Positions 55,610 through 64,000 of a DNA stretch of 64,000 nucleotides are shown here, in pieces; the stretch's first letter is position 1, and each line of letters starts with the position of its first letter. The position numbers and the translations under genes are program-made. This stretch comes from Mogibacterium sp. (lineage in GTDB: Bacteria > Bacillota > Clostridia > Peptostreptococcales > Anaerovoracaceae). Under the pieces are notes generated by a model. The model did not search any database and was not told where the DNA came from. It saw only the letters and a program-made list of their open reading frames with translations. Location of the stretch: contig JAFRKO010000010.1 in assembly GCA_017431685.1 (NCBI GenBank), positions 62,001 to 126,000 of the forward strand. Reading direction: 5' to 3'.

Positions 55610-57400
55610 TCAGACAGCGCGTGTATACTCTCTCAGCCACTCGTTTTCCTCATCGGTCATGAAAGGACTGAGCTTTTCATAGCACTGTCTGTGATAATCA
55701 TTGAGCCAGTCTCTTTCAGACTTTGTAAGCTCTTCAGGATCGATGGCATCAAGATCGATCGGGACAAATGTCATCATCTCAAACTGCATGAACTGACCGT
55801 ATTTGTTTTTCTCGGCTTTTACCGTTACAACGTTGTTTTCGATGCGTATGCCAAAATCGCCTTCTTCATAGATGCCCGGCTCTATGGTAACGCACATGCC
55901 CTCTTCAAATTGATGATGTTCATCCTTATCAGGCACCACATACCATCTGAAGCCTGTCGGAGGCTCATGTATGCTTCCCAGATATCCGAAGCCATGGCCC
56001 GTTCCGCACTGGTAGTCGAGCCCCAGGTCCCAGATAGGCTGACGGCAGAGCACGTCGAGTGACCAGCCGTGATTGCCGTAAAGGAACTTTGCAGAAGCCA
56101 GATGCTGGCTGGCACGGTATACAGCCGTATAGTATTTCTTGAGACGAGGCTCTATATGGCCAAGCACAGTAGTTCTTGTTATATCTGTCGAACCCTCATA
56201 GTAACCCCCGCCGGTATCAGAGAGGAGCATGCCGCCCTCCTTAAGAACTACATCAGATTCGGGTGCAGGCTCATAGTGCATCATCGCAGCATGTTCGCCA
56301 AACGCCTGCAACGGAGCAAACGAATCTCTTATATATCCTTCCTGTTCGCGGCGGAGTGAAGTGAGTTTTTCAGACGCGGAGAGCTCTGTTATCTCCGTTT
56401 TGCCGTAGTTGTTTTTGACCCAGCAGATGAATTTTGTGAGAGCTACGCTGTCCTTCAGCTCTGCATTCTTTATATTCTTTATTTCGACCGGGTTCTTCAT
56501 GGCTTTCATGACTACGGTCGGATTCTGAGCTTCTACAGTACCGCACTTCAGCATACGCGCAAGCTCATGGTTCAGCCTGGCGGGATCTACGAGTGCTGTC
56601 ATGCTTTCAGGTATTTCAGCTGTATCTTTGTATATATCTCTGTACGGCTTTATGAAGACTCCGTCTTCCTCAAAGTGAGACCTTATCTCGTCGTTGAGCT
56701 TGCGTTCGTCGATATAAAGGTCCACATGGTCTTTCCAGACAGCGGCGTAGCAGAGCACCAGAGGGAAGTATTCTATATCGTCTCCCCTGAAATTAAGCAG
56801 CCAGCAGACGTCGTCGATAGCAGAAATGATATGTACGTCAGCACCGTAATCGTCCATACTGGAACGCACTCTCGCAAGCTTGTCCGCGGTGCTCTCGCCT
56901 GTCCACTTCTCGTCCAGATAGAAGCATGGCTTAAGAGGCAGCGGAGGACGGTCCTTCCACACCTCATTTACCAGATCTATCGAGCTCAGCATACTGATAT
57001 CCTTAGCCGCAAATGCATCCGTGAATTCGCGTCCTTCCTGCATCGAAAGGGTCCTTCCGTCAACTCCTACAGTCCCCCCTGCAGGTACGTTGTCAGTTAT
57101 CCATTCCGGGATCGGGGGCGTACCTTCGACACGCATCTTCATCAGGCGGACCCCGCTTCCCTCGAGCTCAATATTGGCCTGAATGAAATATCTGCCGTCA
57201 GTCCATAGCCCGGCATCATCCTGTGTAATGACAGCTGTCCCTGCGGAACCGGTGAAACCGGTCATGTATTCCCTTGACTTAAAATGTTCGTTTACGTACT
57301 CGCTGTGATGACAGTCAGCCGTAGGGATGATATAGGCATCGATCCCGCGGTCTTTCATCAGCTTTCTCAGTTCAGCGATCCTCGCCGCACTTTCACTCAT
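55610..57400 (-). CDS. Xaa-Pro aminopeptidase (aminopeptidase P, M24B)
   Basis: 596-residue three-domain aminopeptidase P: two creatinase N-terminal domains (about 1-310) and a pita-bread catalytic domain (about 320-560). Metal ligands fit M24: Asp in LLSDTGGGYYEGSTDITRT (two), His in GTGHGFGYLGS, Glu in VTIEPGIYEEGDFG and Glu in RIENNVVTV. It removes the N-terminal residue before proline and complements the peptide uptake system downstream in the strand. Cytoplasmic (no signal). Confidence 0.93.
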   Translation of the reverse strand: MSESAARIAELRKLMKDRGIDAYIIPTADCHHSEYVNEHFKSREYMTGFTGSAGTAVITQDDAGLWTDGRYFIQANIELEGSGVRLMKMRVEGTPPIPEWITDNVPAGGTVGVDGRTLSMQEGREFTDAFAAKDISMLSSIDLVNEVWKDRPPLPLKPCFYLDEKWTGESTADKLARVRSSMDDYGADVHIISAIDDVCWLLNFRGDDIEYFPLVLCYAAVWKDHVDLYIDERKLNDEIRSHFEEDGVFIKPYRDIYKDTAEIPESMTALVDPARLNHELARMLKCGTVEAQNPTVVMKAMKNPVEIKNIKNAELKDSVALTKFICWVKNNYGKTEITELSASEKLTSLRREQEGYIRDSFAPLQAFGEHAAMMHYEPAPESDVVLKEGGMLLSDTGGGYYEGSTDITRTTVLGHIEPRLKKYYTAVYRASQHLASAKFLYGNHGWSLDVLCRQPIWDLGLDYQCGTGHGFGYLGSIHEPPTGFRWYVVPDKDEHHQFEEGMCVTIEPGIYEEGDFGIRIENNVVTVKAEKNKYGQFMQFEMMTFVPIDLDAIDPEELTKSERDWLNDYHRQCYEKLSPFMTDEENEWLREYTRAV

Positions 57401-57437
57401 TCTTTAACTATCTCCCTTTTGTGTCTGAATATATGTC

Positions 57438-58679
57438 CTAACGCATCACATTCTCAATGTCGTCTATCCTGCGAGGAATGCCTGCCGAGAGGTTCTCACA
57501 TCCGTCCTCAGTGACAAGGCAGTTATCTTCTATCCTGAAGCCAATGCCCCAGTCCTCATGATATATGCCTACGTCTATACAGAACACCATATTCGGGGCA
57601 ATGAACTCAGGAGTCTCAACCACGTCGTGCACATCAAAGCCTATATGGTGGGCTCCGCCGTGCCACATGTATTTCCGTATATTTGCCGCGTCATCCAGGA
57701 CTCCGGCATCGACCAGCAGCTGTGCATTGTACTCCTTTATGGTCGCATCCACAGCATCCATCCTCATTCCCGGCTTTACTATCGAAAACATGTAATCTGA
57801 CGTTGCCAGAGCGCATTCATAGAGCAGCTTCTGCCTGTCTGAAAACTTTCCGTTGCACGGCCAGCTGCGCGATACATCGGTGATAAGAAAATCCCACATC
57901 ACGCCTACATCGTTCAGCACCATATCACCGTCCTGAGCTATGCCGTCATATGCATAGTTGTGGATCACGAAGTTGTTCTTCCCGGATGAGATTATCGGCG
58001 GAAACCCATATATGTACGGAGCATATTCATGTATGGCCTTGTCGAATTTCGCCTTGTAGCGGTACTCCGGCATGCCCGGCTCCGAATTCGTCATCATGGC
58101 AAGTATGCCCTCTCCGGTTATCCTTTCACCGGTCCTGAGAGCCTCGATCTCGCACGGCTTCTTATACAGCCTGAGCTTACGGAACAGAGGATCCGAATTG
58201 CCGAAGAGCAGGAACGGCAGATTATGGTGAACATAGTGCTTGAACTCGTGCTGGGCACGGTCCCTGTTTGCATCGTCCGATTTATACAGATCCAGATAAA
58301 GGATGCCGTAATTACCCGACCATGCGAGCGCCCTGAAATCCTTTATGAAGGCATCAGTGCTGCGTATATCCTTTATACCTGAAATTGCCTCAGCTTCATC
58401 CGGCTTTACTCTTACGCCCGTCCAGCGCTCAGCATGAAGGTCAGGAGGAAGAATATACAGCCGTTCGTTCACGCTTCCATCCGCATCCTTGCTCGCAAGC
58501 AGTACTGCTTCCTTGCAGGTCAGGCCGGTAAGATACACAAAATTGCGGTCCGCAAAAAACGGGTAGTACTCATCGTTCGTCTTGATAACTTCCGTACCCG
58601 AAAAAACAGCCAGAAGCGAGCCTCCCGGAAGCATGCTGTACAGACTGTTTCTGTTTCCAATGTAGAAAGACTTGTCCAA
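57438..58679 (-). CDS. Second Xaa-Pro aminopeptidase family protein (AMP_N + M24)
   Basis: 413-residue protein with the AMP_N domain (about 1-140) and the M24 catalytic half. Ligands seen: VLNDVGVMWDFLITDVSRS (two Asp), HGGAHHIGFDVHD and FRIEDNCLV. The motif usually ending in EPGIY reads DVGIYHED, so the first Glu ligand is an Asp, a conservative change that may shift activity. Start is TTG at 58679 with AGGAG upstream. In tandem with the 596-residue enzyme: the two likely differ in substrate or cofactor. Confidence 0.87.
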   Translation of the reverse strand: MDKSFYIGNRNSLYSMLPGGSLLAVFSGTEVIKTNDEYYPFFADRNFVYLTGLTCKEAVLLASKDADGSVNERLYILPPDLHAERWTGVRVKPDEAEAISGIKDIRSTDAFIKDFRALAWSGNYGILYLDLYKSDDANRDRAQHEFKHYVHHNLPFLLFGNSDPLFRKLRLYKKPCEIEALRTGERITGEGILAMMTNSEPGMPEYRYKAKFDKAIHEYAPYIYGFPPIISSGKNNFVIHNYAYDGIAQDGDMVLNDVGVMWDFLITDVSRSWPCNGKFSDRQKLLYECALATSDYMFSIVKPGMRMDAVDATIKEYNAQLLVDAGVLDDAANIRKYMWHGGAHHIGFDVHDVVETPEFIAPNMVFCIDVGIYHEDWGIGFRIEDNCLVTEDGCENLSAGIPRRIDDIENVMR

Positions 58680-58703
58680 TTGTCAACTCCTGCCAATGAT
58701 ATG

Positions 58704-58755
58704 ATCACCGGACCATGCTGCGATACCGTCATGGCACAGCGCAGGATCCGGTGAT
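58704..58755. other. Stem-loop between opp operon and aminopeptidase gene
   Basis: ATCACCGGA (58704-58712) pairs perfectly with TCCGGTGAT (58747-58755) around a 34-nt loop that can form a further small hairpin. A T-rich run is present only to the right, on the plus strand, so it is a poor terminator for the opp operon on the minus strand. Role unclear. Confidence 0.4.
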
Positions 58756-58779
58756 TATTATTTGTCTGTTATAACTCGT

Positions 58780-59751
58780 TTATTTTTCATCCATCAGATG
58801 ACATGCTACGATATGACCCGGTGCCATCTCTCTTGCGACCGGCATCTCATTGAAGCATCTCTCTGTAGCAAATTCGCATCTGCTGGCGAATCTGCAGCAG
58901 TTCTTAGGATTGATCGGGCTGGAGATCTCACCCTTGATAGGTATACGTCTGTTTGCCTTGGCCTTGTCAGGATCCGCTTCAGGGATCGACGAGAGAAGTG
59001 CCTTTGTATAAGGATGCATCGGATTAGCGTACAGTTCTTCAGACGAAGCTGTTTCTACCAGTGTACCAAGATACATTACCACCACTCTGTCTGAGAGGTA
59101 TTTTACTACCGACAGGTCATGTGCGATGAACAGATATGTGAGTCCGAGATTATCCTGGAGCTCGTTGAGCATGTTGAGCACCTGAGCCTGAATGGATACG
59201 TCCAGAGCTGAGATCGGCTCATCACAGATAATGAACTCAGGATCGACAGAAAGCGCTCTTGCGATACCGATACGCTGTCTCTGTCCGCCGGAGAACTCAT
59301 GAGGGAATCTCGACATGTGATCCTTGTTGAGTCCGACCGTTTTGAGGAGCTCCTCCACTCTTGCCTCGATCTCGCTGTTTGACTTGCCCTGAAGCTTCAG
59401 GCCCTCGCCTACGATTTCCTTGACCGTCATACGCGGGTTCAGCGATGCATACGGATTCTGGAATATCATCTGCACACGGTGGCAGAACTCCTTCTGCTCC
59501 TGCTTAGTCAGCTTTGTGATATCCTTGCCGTCGTAAATGACCTGACCGCTTGTAGGCTCATACAGCCTGATAAGGCATCTGCCTGCAGTGGACTTTCCGC
59601 AGCCTGACTCGCCAACGAGGCCGACAGTCTCGCCCTTATAGATGTTGAACGATACTCCGTCAACAGCCTTCAGAGTAGCATGTCTGCCTACATGGAAGTA
59701 CTTGCAAAGGTCCTTGACCTGAACGAGAGGTTCTGCATTGTAATCGACCAT
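58780..59751 (-). CDS. oppF: Oligopeptide ABC transporter ATPase OppF
   Basis: 323-residue ABC ATPase. Walker A GLVGESGCGKSTAGRC (about 48), signature SGGQRQRIGIARAL, Walker B FIICDEPISALD and the C-terminal oligopeptide/dipeptide domain (CCRFASRCEFATERC). The ATG at 59751 shares one base with the oppD stop codon, so the two ATPases are coupled. It powers peptide import with OppBCD. The frame is open farther to 59817 but that would overlap oppD. Confidence 0.94.
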   Translation of the reverse strand: MVDYNAEPLVQVKDLCKYFHVGRHATLKAVDGVSFNIYKGETVGLVGESGCGKSTAGRCLIRLYEPTSGQVIYDGKDITKLTKQEQKEFCHRVQMIFQNPYASLNPRMTVKEIVGEGLKLQGKSNSEIEARVEELLKTVGLNKDHMSRFPHEFSGGQRQRIGIARALSVDPEFIICDEPISALDVSIQAQVLNMLNELQDNLGLTYLFIAHDLSVVKYLSDRVVVMYLGTLVETASSEELYANPMHPYTKALLSSIPEADPDKAKANRRIPIKGEISSPINPKNCCRFASRCEFATERCFNEMPVAREMAPGHIVACHLMDEK

Positions 59752-60779
59752 TATTTCACCTCTCCTTTCTTCCTTCTGAACTCTGTATCCGGAGCGTTCT
59801 CGTGCTGCAGCCAGCATCTTGTCATATGCTCATCCGACAGCATGTATTCCTCCGGTGGATACGCATTGCATACATCCATGCAGTAGTCGCATCTTGCAGC
59901 AAACGGACACCCTACCGGCGGTGAGAACAGATCAGGCGGCGTTCCTTCGATCGGTGAAAGTTTCTCGCCCCTGTTTGTCTCGAGCCTTGCGATTGAATGC
60001 ATCAGTCCGCTTGTGTATGGGTGCGCAGTCTCATAGTAGATCTCTCTTGCAGTACCCTTCTCTACGATCTTGCCGCCGTACATTACGACTACGCGGTCGC
60101 AGATCTTTGCGATGACACCAAGGTCGTGAGTGATCATGATGATCGATGTGCCCAGCGTCTCCCTGAGCTCGAGCAGCAGCTCAAGTATCTGAGCTTCTAT
60201 GGTTACATCGAGTGAAGTCGTCGGTTCATCGCAGATGATAACGCTTGGTTTCGATACGAGAGCTATGGCTATCATGACACGCTGCTTCATACCGCCGGAG
60301 AGCTCATGAGGATACTGGTTGAATCTCTTCTCTGTATCGGAGATGCCGACCAGCTTCATTATCTCAATAGCTTTCTCCCTGGCCTCCTGCTTGGAGACCC
60401 CTTCTCTGCCATGGAACACCTCCATGATCTGCTTTCCGACTTTCATTGTCGGGTTCAGCGAAGTCATAGGATCCTGGAATACGAAACCTATCTCACCACC
60501 CCTGATCTTGCGGATAGCCTTGTTATCCATCTCGAGGATGTTTTCACCCTTGTAGATGATCTCTCCTCCTTCGAAGAACCCCGGCGGTTCAGGATTGAGT
60601 CTGAGGATGCACTGAGCGGTAACGCTCTTTCCGCATCCGGACTCGCCTACGATACCGAGTACTTCGCCGGCACGCACATCGAAGCTGACATCACGTACAG
60701 CCTTGACCTCTCCGCCGTATGTCTTGAAGGAGTATACAACATTCTTAAGTTCAAGAATGGTTTCTTTCTTTTCTGCCAT
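59751..60779 (-). CDS. oppD: Oligopeptide ABC transporter ATPase OppD
   Basis: 342-residue ABC ATPase with Walker A GIVGESGCGKSVTAQC, signature LSGGMKQRVMIAIAL, Walker B VIICDEPTTSLDV and a C-terminal oligopeptide domain with Cys-rich CPFAARCDYCMDVC. Those cysteines are the family's 4Fe-4S candidate. Strong ribosome binding site (AAAGGAGGGG). Works as a heterodimer with OppF. Confidence 0.94.
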   Translation of the reverse strand: MAEKKETILELKNVVYSFKTYGGEVKAVRDVSFDVRAGEVLGIVGESGCGKSVTAQCILRLNPEPPGFFEGGEIIYKGENILEMDNKAIRKIRGGEIGFVFQDPMTSLNPTMKVGKQIMEVFHGREGVSKQEAREKAIEIMKLVGISDTEKRFNQYPHELSGGMKQRVMIAIALVSKPSVIICDEPTTSLDVTIEAQILELLLELRETLGTSIIMITHDLGVIAKICDRVVVMYGGKIVEKGTAREIYYETAHPYTSGLMHSIARLETNRGEKLSPIEGTPPDLFSPPVGCPFAARCDYCMDVCNAYPPEEYMLSDEHMTRCWLQHENAPDTEFRRKKGEVK

Positions 60780-60793
60780 AATACCCCTCCTTT

Positions 60794-61726
60794 CTATTCA
60801 GTTCCTCTCAGCCTTGGATCGACTGCATCACGCAGACCGTCGCCGAGCATGTTGAGAGCCAGCATTGTAGTACAAATGATGAGAGCCGGAATAGCTACTT
60901 CATGCGGATGTACTCTCAGATATGCGATACCTTCCTTTGCCAGAATACCCCAGCTGCAGTTAGGAGGCGCGATTCCGAGTCCGATATATGACAGGAAAGC
61001 CTCCTGGAAAATAGCACCCGGGATAGCAAGGCAGAGGTTTGTTACAAGCATGCCCACGATGTTCGGGATAATATGCTTGATGATGATAGCAAAGTCGGAA
61101 ACTCCGAGCACCTTTGCTGCCATTACGAAATCCTGCTCCTTGAGTCTGTATACCTCGCCTCGTACGAAACGGCAAGTGCCTATCCATCCGACCACGCACA
61201 AGGCAACGATCAGCGGCGCAACGCCCTTTCCGAGCACCATCATTACCAGGATCGTGATGATCAGGCTAGGTATGCCGTAAAGGATATCTACGATACGCAT
61301 TACTATCATATCGAGCTTGCCGCCGTAGAACCCGCAGAATCCTCCGATTACCGCGCCTACGCACATGTTGATGGTTGCTGCAAAGAGTCCGATCGAGAGC
61401 GATACTCTTGCACCCATCCATGTACGCACCCACTGGTCACGGCCCGTTGCGTCAGTACCGAACCAGTGCGCAGCAGAAGGAGCAGCATGCTGATGTGCCG
61501 CGTCCATAGTGGAAAATCCATACTTGCTCAGCATAGGAGCGAATATGGCAAGCAGCACATATGTCAGGATAATGCAGAGTCCTATGAACGCTGCCCTGTT
61601 CTTGCGGAATCTCCTCCATGCGTCCTGCCAGAAAGACAGAGACGGCCTGGATATTGTTTCCATCTGTTCTACATTTTTGCCTTTGATGACAAACATATCT
61701 TTATTCAAATCCATCATGTCTGCCAC
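60794..61726 (-). CDS. oppC: Oligopeptide ABC transporter permease OppC
   Basis: 310-residue permease with six hydrophobic helices and the EAA-type loop (EAFLSYIGLGIAPPNCSWG). An N-terminal cytoplasmic stretch of about 35 residues is typical of OppC. Start is a GTG directly after the oppB stop codon; an in-frame ATG 9 nt later with GGTGG upstream is an alternative. Confidence 0.93.
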   Translation of the reverse strand: MADMMDLNKDMFVIKGKNVEQMETISRPSLSFWQDAWRRFRKNRAAFIGLCIILTYVLLAIFAPMLSKYGFSTMDAAHQHAAPSAAHWFGTDATGRDQWVRTWMGARVSLSIGLFAATINMCVGAVIGGFCGFYGGKLDMIVMRIVDILYGIPSLIITILVMMVLGKGVAPLIVALCVVGWIGTCRFVRGEVYRLKEQDFVMAAKVLGVSDFAIIIKHIIPNIVGMLVTNLCLAIPGAIFQEAFLSYIGLGIAPPNCSWGILAKEGIAYLRVHPHEVAIPALIICTTMLALNMLGDGLRDAVDPRLRGTE

Positions 61727-62647
61727 CTACTTCTTTCCTATACGGACACGAGGATCCGCAACACCGTAGAGAATATCTACGATCAGATTTGCTGTAACGA
61801 GGAATATACCGTAGAACACGGTCATGCCCAGGATCATGGAGTAGTCATTGTTGTTTACACTCTCAACGTAATACTTACCCATGCCAGGGATGGCGAAGAT
61901 AGCTTCAATAACGAACGTTCCGGTAAGCACTGAAGCTACAGTAGGTCCCAGTATTGTCATGACCGGCATGATTGCGTTCCTTATCTGATGCTTTACTGTT
62001 ATGCGGGCTTCAGAGAGGCCCTTGGACCTCGCGGTCTTGATGTAATCCTGCGATGTTACCTCGAGCATGCTTGCACGCATTATACGGGATACAGACGCAA
62101 GCGTATAGAACGCCAGCGCAGTCGCAGGGAGTATAGTGTACTCAAATCCTTTATATAAAGCTACCGGCAGAAGTCCCCACTTGATACCGAAGAAGTACTG
62201 CAGCAGAGCTCCCATGATGAAGTCAGGAATACTTGTTCCGATTATCGCGATGATAACGCAGAAGAAGTCGATCTTTGTGCCTCTCTTGCGGGCGGCAAGG
62301 ATGCCGAGCACCAGGCCGAATGAAATAGCCAGGCACAGAGCTCTGATTCCAAGGTCTGCAGAGAACGGGAATGTCTGTCCGATAATGTAATTTACAGTCT
62401 TATTGGTGTACTTCATCGAAAATCCGAAGTCACCGTGGATCAGATTGCCCAGATACTGAAAATACTGAACAATCAGCGGTTTGTCGAAGCCATAATACTT
62501 TGTCATATTTTCTATGACCTGTGGAGTCAGCTTCGGGTTAGTGAACGGTTCTCCCGGCATCAGCCTGGTTAGGAAGAAGACTATAGTCACCAGTGCCCAA
62601 AGAGTCAATATGGCTGCGATGACACGTTTTATAACATACTTTGTCAT
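61727..62647 (-). CDS. oppB: Oligopeptide ABC transporter permease OppB
   Basis: 306-residue permease with six helices: N-terminal KRVIAAILTLWALVTIVFFL, then LMPGEPFTNP and an EAA-type loop (GTFVIEAIFAIPGMGKYYVE). Strong ribosome binding site (AGGAGGAA). First permease after oppA in the operon. Confidence 0.94.
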   Translation of the reverse strand: MTKYVIKRVIAAILTLWALVTIVFFLTRLMPGEPFTNPKLTPQVIENMTKYYGFDKPLIVQYFQYLGNLIHGDFGFSMKYTNKTVNYIIGQTFPFSADLGIRALCLAISFGLVLGILAARKRGTKIDFFCVIIAIIGTSIPDFIMGALLQYFFGIKWGLLPVALYKGFEYTILPATALAFYTLASVSRIMRASMLEVTSQDYIKTARSKGLSEARITVKHQIRNAIMPVMTILGPTVASVLTGTFVIEAIFAIPGMGKYYVESVNNNDYSMILGMTVFYGIFLVTANLIVDILYGVADPRVRIGKK

Positions 62648-62670
62648 CGTGTTCCTCCTGATAGTTTAAC

Positions 62671-62700
62671 GAAAGCCCCGGTATTTCTGCCGGGGCTTTC
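62671..62700 (-). terminator. Intercistronic hairpin between oppA and oppB
   Basis: GAAAGCCCCGG (62671-62681) pairs with CCGGGGCTTTC (62690-62700), 8-nt loop. On the minus strand only TT follows, so it is a weak terminator; such hairpins after oppA typically protect the abundant oppA mRNA from 3' decay and keep oppB-F levels lower. Confidence 0.65.
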
Positions 62701-62726
62701 ATTGGTTTAGCTATAAGCAGTTATTG

Positions 62727-62758
62727 AATTGATCTGTTGTTATGTAATTGATCTGTTG
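62727..62758. repeat. 13-bp direct repeat downstream of oppA
   Basis: AATTGATCTGTTG occurs at 62727-62739 and 62746-62758, spaced 19 bp start to start. Short tandem-like repeat between the oppA stop codon and the hairpin; probably slippage or an accident. Confidence 0.6.
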
Positions 62759-62768
62759 CTTTAACTGA

Positions 62769-64000
62769 TTATTCTGCTACGTCAGCGTATGCCCAGTCGA
62801 TATTGATGCTGAATGAGTAGAATGTTACATCCTTCATCTTAGGGCTCAGCAGGTAGGACTGGTTCCTTGCCTGGAGAGGTACCCATGCACCATCCTCGAT
62901 CAGGATCTGCTCAGCTTCGTTCAGAAGATCCATTCTTGCGTCAGGATCGTCAACTTCCTTCATAGCTGCATCGAGCTTAGCGTCGAAGTCCTTGTTGCCG
63001 TAAGGTGTGTACCAGTTGATGTCTGATCTGAAGAGGTTGAGGTATGTTGTAGGGTCGTCGAAGTCAGGGCCCCATCCTGCGTATCCGATCTCATAGTCGA
63101 ACTTAGGATATACTTCGCCGTAAATGTCAGCATAAGTTACCTGACGGATGTTGACCTTGATGCCGAGAGCGTTCTGCCACTGCTCCTGCAGTACCTCAGC
63201 GATCTTCTTGTTGGACTCAGCGTCTGTTGTTACGAACTCGATCTCGATCTCGGAAGGATCAGAGATGTTGAGCTCCTTCATAGCAGCGTCGAGGTAGTCC
63301 TTAGCCTTAGCTACATCGCCTTCCATAGGGTATGCATACGAATCAACGTCGTATGTCTCGCCGTATGTCTTGCCGTCCTTGCCGGAGAGGCCAGGGAAAC
63401 AAAGCGCGTTGTAAGGATTGTAGAGTCCGCTGTTAGCAAGCTGGTTGTACTCAACTCTGTTAAGAGCATAGTTCAGAGCAAGTCTGAAGTTCTTGTTAGC
63501 CCATACAGGATTATCACTGTCAGGGTTGATGTAGCAGTAGTCTACGTTACCGTTGAGGTAGATACCGTAATCATCGTTGTCCTTGTAGTTCTCAACAACT
63601 GCATTGTCGAGTCTTACGAAGTCGAGTTCGCCGTTCTCATACATAGCAAGCTGTGTATCAGGCTTCTCAATGTAGTTGAGCTCAACTCTGTCGAGCTTGA
63701 TGTTGTCTGCATCCCAGAACTCAGGGTTCTTCTCGAATACATACAGGTTGTTCTCTGTTGATGTGAGAACAAACGGACCGGAGTATACGTTCTTGTCAGC
63801 TGTAGCAGCAAACTCATCACCGTACTGCTCTACGATGTCCTTACGGATAGGCGCAAGGTTCGACTGCATGCCGAGTGCTGAAAGAAGCACTGTCATCGGC
63901 TGATCAAGTGTGACCTCGAGAGTCTTGTCATCGATAGCCTTGATTCCGAGTTCGTCAGGATCCTTCTCGCCTGCATTTACTGCAGCAGCGTTCTTGACAG
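62769..64000 (-). CDS. oppA: Oligopeptide-binding lipoprotein OppA (partial)
   Basis: The C-terminal part (about 410 codons in frame) of a SBP family 5 peptide-binding protein; the 5' end lies beyond the right edge. Features: NLYVFEKNPEFWDADNIKLD, QLAMYENGELDFVRL, the ALNYALNR helix, and EILQ-like LLNEAEQILIEDGAWVPL near the end. In-frame coding continues to 64000 on the minus strand. It captures peptides for OppBCDF. Codon use is biased, in keeping with high expression. Confidence 0.93.
   Translation of the reverse strand, partial: VKNAAAVNAGEKDPDELGIKAIDDKTLEVTLDQPMTVLLSALGMQSNLAPIRKDIVEQYGDEFAATADKNVYSGPFVLTSTENNLYVFEKNPEFWDADNIKLDRVELNYIEKPDTQLAMYENGELDFVRLDNAVVENYKDNDDYGIYLNGNVDYCYINPDSDNPVWANKNFRLALNYALNRVEYNQLANSGLYNPYNALCFPGLSGKDGKTYGETYDVDSYAYPMEGDVAKAKDYLDAAMKELNISDPSEIEIEFVTTDAESNKKIAEVLQEQWQNALGIKVNIRQVTYADIYGEVYPKFDYEIGYAGWGPDFDDPTTYLNLFRSDINWYTPYGNKDFDAKLDAAMKEVDDPDARMDLLNEAEQILIEDGAWVPLQARNQSYLLSPKMKDVTFYSFSINIDWAYADVAE

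Noticed and set aside
58704-58755. Terminator of the opp operon
   Set aside because: Stem is good, but the T-run is on the wrong side for minus-strand transcription.

Overview
The window reads as a chromosomal segment of an anaerobic Clostridia-type bacterium (Bacillota). The evidence is a division/cell-wall (dcw) cluster headed by mraZ with MraZ boxes, a spoVD-type PBP with a PASTA domain, MutS2 with a Smr domain, ZapA, a SpoVK-like AAA protein, an HrcA/CIRCE-controlled clpB, a U32 peptidase, QueT, NhaC and a large OYE/BaiCD-type flavoprotein. No genus is claimed. There are no rRNA genes, CRISPR arrays, integrases, transposases or replication origin. The left edge (1-2.2 kb) is the least ordinary part: AT-rich DNA with inverted repeats, two unrecognised genes and an orphan phage-type regulator next to tRNA genes.

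Layout. 0.6-2.2 kb: unknown protein plus small membrane protein (minus), then a DUF1492/ArpU-like gene (plus). 2.3-2.6 kb: tRNA-Asn, tRNA-Leu and tRNA-fMet (minus) from a near-consensus promoter. 2.6-28.3 kb is all minus strand. In transcription order it holds a uridine-kinase-like nucleoside kinase; nhaC, a small membrane protein and a fabG-like SDR; mraZ-rsmH-ftsL (closed by a terminator); spoVD/ftsI-mraY-murD-ftsW-murG-ftsQ; ftsZ; a TrmH-type methyltransferase; zapA-mutS2; a DUF523 gene and argS; then a radical-SAM-like protein that has lost its cluster cysteines, a TPR protein and an M19 dipeptidase. 28.5-30.6 kb: one OYE-family flavoenzyme (plus), followed by a roughly 190-nt rod-shaped palindromic element with no gene. 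30.8-35.8 kb: a secreted/anchored GHL13-type protein (minus), then an alpha-galactosidase and a MelB-type symporter (plus). 35.9-41.6 kb (minus): queT with a structured leader, an LEA-like helical protein, a STAS-kinase-ATPase fusion with a separate STAS protein, and a U32 peptidase. 41.8-44.2 kb (plus): birA and a fucose-isomerase-fold protein. 44.2-50.5 kb: a tightly packed minus operon of EamA transporter, MFS transporter, macro-domain protein, 8-oxoguanine-deaminase-like amidohydrolase and GH31 enzyme. 50.5-53.3 kb: clpB with CIRCE. 53.3-58.7 kb: YitT, SpoVK-like AAA protein and two Xaa-Pro aminopeptidases. 58.8-64 kb: an oppABCDF peptide-uptake operon running off the right edge.

Functionally the window mixes housekeeping (septation, peptidoglycan precursor synthesis, translation, protein quality control) with nutrient capture: peptide import and cleavage (Opp, two aminopeptidases P, M19 dipeptidase) and alpha-glycoside use (GH36 with MelB, GH31 with MFS).

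The most noteworthy unexplained items are five. (1) A DUF4080-like radical SAM homologue has T/T/S in place of the three cluster cysteines. (2) A STAS-phosphotransferase-RsbW-type ATPase fusion sits beside a second STAS protein, a partner-switch with an unknown kinase inserted. (3) A GH31 enzyme is built like sulfoquinovosidase but has Gln and Phe where, from memory, the sulfonate-contacting Arg and Tyr should be. (4) A rod-shaped putative structured RNA lies downstream of the OYE gene. (5) The queT leader can fold as an H-type pseudoknot and may be a riboswitch. All homology statements rest on reading motifs by eye; nothing was searched.
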